A stretch of DNA of 64,000 nt from Pseudoalteromonas sp. Scap06 (GTDB taxonomy: Bacteria; Pseudomonadota; Gammaproteobacteria; Enterobacterales; Alteromonadaceae): contig NZ_CP041331.1 of assembly GCF_013394165.1 (NCBI RefSeq), positions 62,001 through 126,000 of the forward strand. The letters run 5' to 3'. Each line of letters starts with the position of its first letter. The first letter of the stretch is position 1. Shown piece by piece: positions 62,200-64,000 of the stretch. A program made the position numbers and the translations under genes. Under the pieces are notes generated by a model. The model was not told the DNA's origin and ran no database searches. It saw only the letters and a program-made list of their open reading frames with translations.

Positions 62200-63315
62200 C
62201 TATGTTTCAGTTTCGCTGATCTTAATGCCAGACAACTTAAAGTATCCAGTCCTAGCATCACTATCTGTAATTAACTCATTTAATAACTCAGGTAGCGATA
62301 ATTCGCTCCATCGAATAACTTGTTCTATCGTGTAAGACATTGGTGAATGAGGTTCAGTCTTTCTGAAAAATGTCGCAATTTCTTGAAGTTTTTTTATTGC
62401 GTTTTCTCTCGAATCAATCTCATCACTGACACGCTTTTTAGGTTGCGCTGAGTCTGCTTCTATCTCATCCTCAACCACTTCCTCTTCAGGCTCAGCATTT
62501 GCCTTATCTAATGCAATTTGTGCTGCTTCAAGTTTATCTGCTGCAACATGATTTACCGCAGCTAAGCTCACTTCTAATGCTTGTTTAATATTAGATGTAG
62601 GTTGTGGCTCACCCGTCACCTTATCCATAACCTCACTCAAAGCGGCAAATTTTTCTATCGCATCTTCAATATCATTTTTTAAAGATACAAAAAACTCGGT
62701 ACTGGTTTCGGCTGCACTTTTTTCAAGCTGTTCAAAATCAACGGCACCTTGGGTTATCTTCTTTTCGCGTTTTTCATCACTTAAACGTGAAATGTCATAA
62801 CCTTGCTGATATTCCCAAAAAGAAAAAGGATCCATACTGACACTGTCTGTCATGTATATACTTTTAATTGGAATAATTAACGTACCTTCACCAGCACTGC
62901 CATTTAAGCCAACTAATGCAGACACTTTGTCTGAAATTTCATCACCGTCATCAAGTGTTGGATAAAGTGACTCAAAATGATGTTCCAAAAGGTGCTTAGC
63001 AACACTAAAACCAAACGCAATGCCTTTAAAGCCATGAACGCGGCACAAGCCTTCAATTAGCCAAGCTAGGTATTCTATATCTTTACTTTCGGTTTTAATT
63101 GCCTCACTACATTGCTCAAGTAGCGGAATCCAATCTCGAGAAAGCGAAGCAATTCCTTCTTCATCGACTAGCGCATTTCTTTCAGCCGCACGAAGTTGGT
63201 TTCTTAAATCTTTTAAGGCGTAGTAAGTAGACGTTGGAGAGACATCTGATCGCGGATCAATACCTGCAAACTCAGTATCTGAAATAGGGGAAATATACTC
63301 TTCAAATAAAAACAT
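62200..63315 (-). CDS. tssA: T6SS baseplate/sheath coordinator TssA
   Basis: ImpA_N-family protein of 371 residues, a shorter TssA class. The N-terminal domain has YISPISDTEFAGIDPRSDVSPTSTYYALKDLRNQLRAAER, followed by DWIPLLEQCSEAIKTESKDIEYLAWLIEGLCRVHGFKGIAFGF and LYPTLDDGDEISDKV. An acidic, low-complexity linker (EEEVVEDEIEADSAQ) precedes the C-terminal segment PHSPMSYTIEQVIRWSELSLPELLNELI. AGGA lies about 8 nt before the ATG. It is the first gene of the main structural operon, and a nested palindrome lies just upstream. Confidence 0.94.
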   Translation of the reverse strand: MFLFEEYISPISDTEFAGIDPRSDVSPTSTYYALKDLRNQLRAAERNALVDEEGIASLSRDWIPLLEQCSEAIKTESKDIEYLAWLIEGLCRVHGFKGIAFGFSVAKHLLEHHFESLYPTLDDGDEISDKVSALVGLNGSAGEGTLIIPIKSIYMTDSVSMDPFSFWEYQQGYDISRLSDEKREKKITQGAVDFEQLEKSAAETSTEFFVSLKNDIEDAIEKFAALSEVMDKVTGEPQPTSNIKQALEVSLAAVNHVAADKLEAAQIALDKANAEPEEEVVEDEIEADSAQPKKRVSDEIDSRENAIKKLQEIATFFRKTEPHSPMSYTIEQVIRWSELSLPELLNELITDSDARTGYFKLSGIKISETET

Positions 63316-63327
63316 TCCATTGTCCTA

Positions 63328-63370
63328 AATATTATCCATATTCTCTAAAGCTTAGAGCGGAGATAATATT
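63328..63370. promoter_or_regulatory. Nested palindrome upstream of tssA
   Basis: Outer arms AATATTATC (63328-63336) and GATAATATT (63362-63370) enclose an inner palindrome CTCTAA-AGC-TTAGAG (63343-63357). All arms match perfectly. It ends 12 bp before the tssA start on the minus strand. It may be an operator, a cruciform or a leader stem. Confidence 0.6.
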
Positions 63371-63517
63371 ACATTCTTTAAATTAAATTACAAGCTTCAG
63401 CACCATTGTGCCGATAAGCTGGCTAATGTTATTTTGTAAATAATTGAAATAACAGTTTTTTGTTCCTGATATATTTACAACTTTTTTTCTTAAATATACT
63501 AAAACAGGCTTAATCAG

Positions 63518-64000
63518 CTACTTAGTGAACAATGGAATCGTTGCCTCATCTTGTAAATTACAAGATTGTATCGATTGATTGGCATCTACATCATCATATT
63601 TTACTAATATACAAGTTACGTTATCTTTAGCACCTCTAACTAACGAGGAGTGCATTAAAGCCATTCCTGAATCAATTATGCTACTTGGCTCTAATGACAA
63701 ACATATATCCTCATCTGATAATTCACCTGTAAGACCATCTGAACATAATAAAAAGATATCGCCCTTGTTTATCTCACCCTCAATTACATCTACCTTCACT
63801 TCATCCATTACGCCCACAGCACGAGTAATAACGTTAGATAATGGGTGGTTTTTAGCTTCTTCAACAGAAATCATTCCCTCGTCGATTAAGTCATTAACTT
63901 GACTATGATCTCGAGAAACTTGAGTTAGTTTACCATTGCGTAATAAATAAGCTCTGCTGTCACCAGCCCATAATATGTAATAGCGCTCATTCTTAACAAA
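63518..64000 (-). CDS. pppA: PP2C-type serine/threonine phosphatase PppA, 5' end beyond window
   Basis: Partial gene; the frame is open to base 64000 and the start lies outside. The visible 160 residues are the C-terminal part of a PP2C phosphatase: YYILWAGDSRAYLLRNGKLTQVSRDHSQVNDLIDEGMIS, NVITRAVG, DIFLLCSDGLTGELSDEDI and GAKDNVTCILVKYDD, including the conserved metal-binding Asp residues of SDGL and KDN. In T6SS loci PppA reverses phosphorylation by PpkA to switch firing. It is about 200 bp upstream of tssA on the same strand. Confidence 0.9.
   Translation of the reverse strand, partial: FVKNERYYILWAGDSRAYLLRNGKLTQVSRDHSQVNDLIDEGMISVEEAKNHPLSNVITRAVGVMDEVKVDVIEGEINKGDIFLLCSDGLTGELSDEDICLSLEPSSIIDSGMALMHSSLVRGAKDNVTCILVKYDDVDANQSIQSCNLQDEATIPLFTK

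Overview
The window looks like chromosome of a marine gammaproteobacterium of the Pseudoalteromonas/Alteromonadales type. This is inferred from gene content (TonB-dependent sugar receptors, a GH18-LPMO-GH18 chitin operon, a P-domain subtilase, a curli locus, an imp-type T6SS) and from visibly AT-rich DNA; no rRNA or other marker gene is present to prove it. Genes are dense, and many convergent pairs share bidirectional terminators.

Left part (1-8.5 kb): the 3' part of a TonB-dependent receptor, a fructokinase with a terminator-like hairpin just upstream of its ribosome binding site, a SpoIIAA-like protein, a cupin-GST pair divergent from a TetR regulator with a 264-bp TA-flanked MITE between them, a CstA-type transporter and an RraA-type protein.

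8.5-19 kb: a chitin operon on the minus strand (three-domain-type GH18 with ChiC domain, AA10 LPMO, ChiA-type GH18), every enzyme carrying CBM5/12 modules at its termini, preceded by a secreted subtilisin-like protease. 19-23.3 kb: a curli locus with one very long curlin (about 20 repeats) followed by csgE, csgF, csgG and a convergent CsgD-like regulator; no csgB or csgC is seen. 23.4-29.9 kb: a trehalose module (trehalase, MFS permease, LacI regulator, TonB receptor) with two near-identical LacI-type palindromes in front of the two transcription units. 29.9-32.1 kb: an NAD(P)H oxidoreductase, a DsrE-like protein and an SGNH hydrolase divergent from soxR, with a near-consensus SoxR box inside a 19-bp promoter spacer.

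32.1-64 kb: a type VI secretion locus on the minus strand. Structural genes run pppA (partial), tssA, tssB, tssC, a second tssC (impD), tagJ, tssE, tssF, tssG, clpV, hcp, vgrG, an unknown, PAAR, two unknowns, then an Rhs protein with an HNH-like nuclease tip and an overlapping SMI1/KNR4 immunity gene. Downstream is a 10-kb arming region with duplicated modules: two class-3 lipases each preceded by small DUF6795-like proteins, and two copies of a ChaN/EreA-like protein with conserved cysteine pairs, each followed within 2-4 nt by a secreted Sel1-like protein. These duplicated pairs, which I read as candidate effector-immunity modules, are the most likely place for an undescribed system. TssJ, K, L and M are not in the window and probably lie beyond its right edge.
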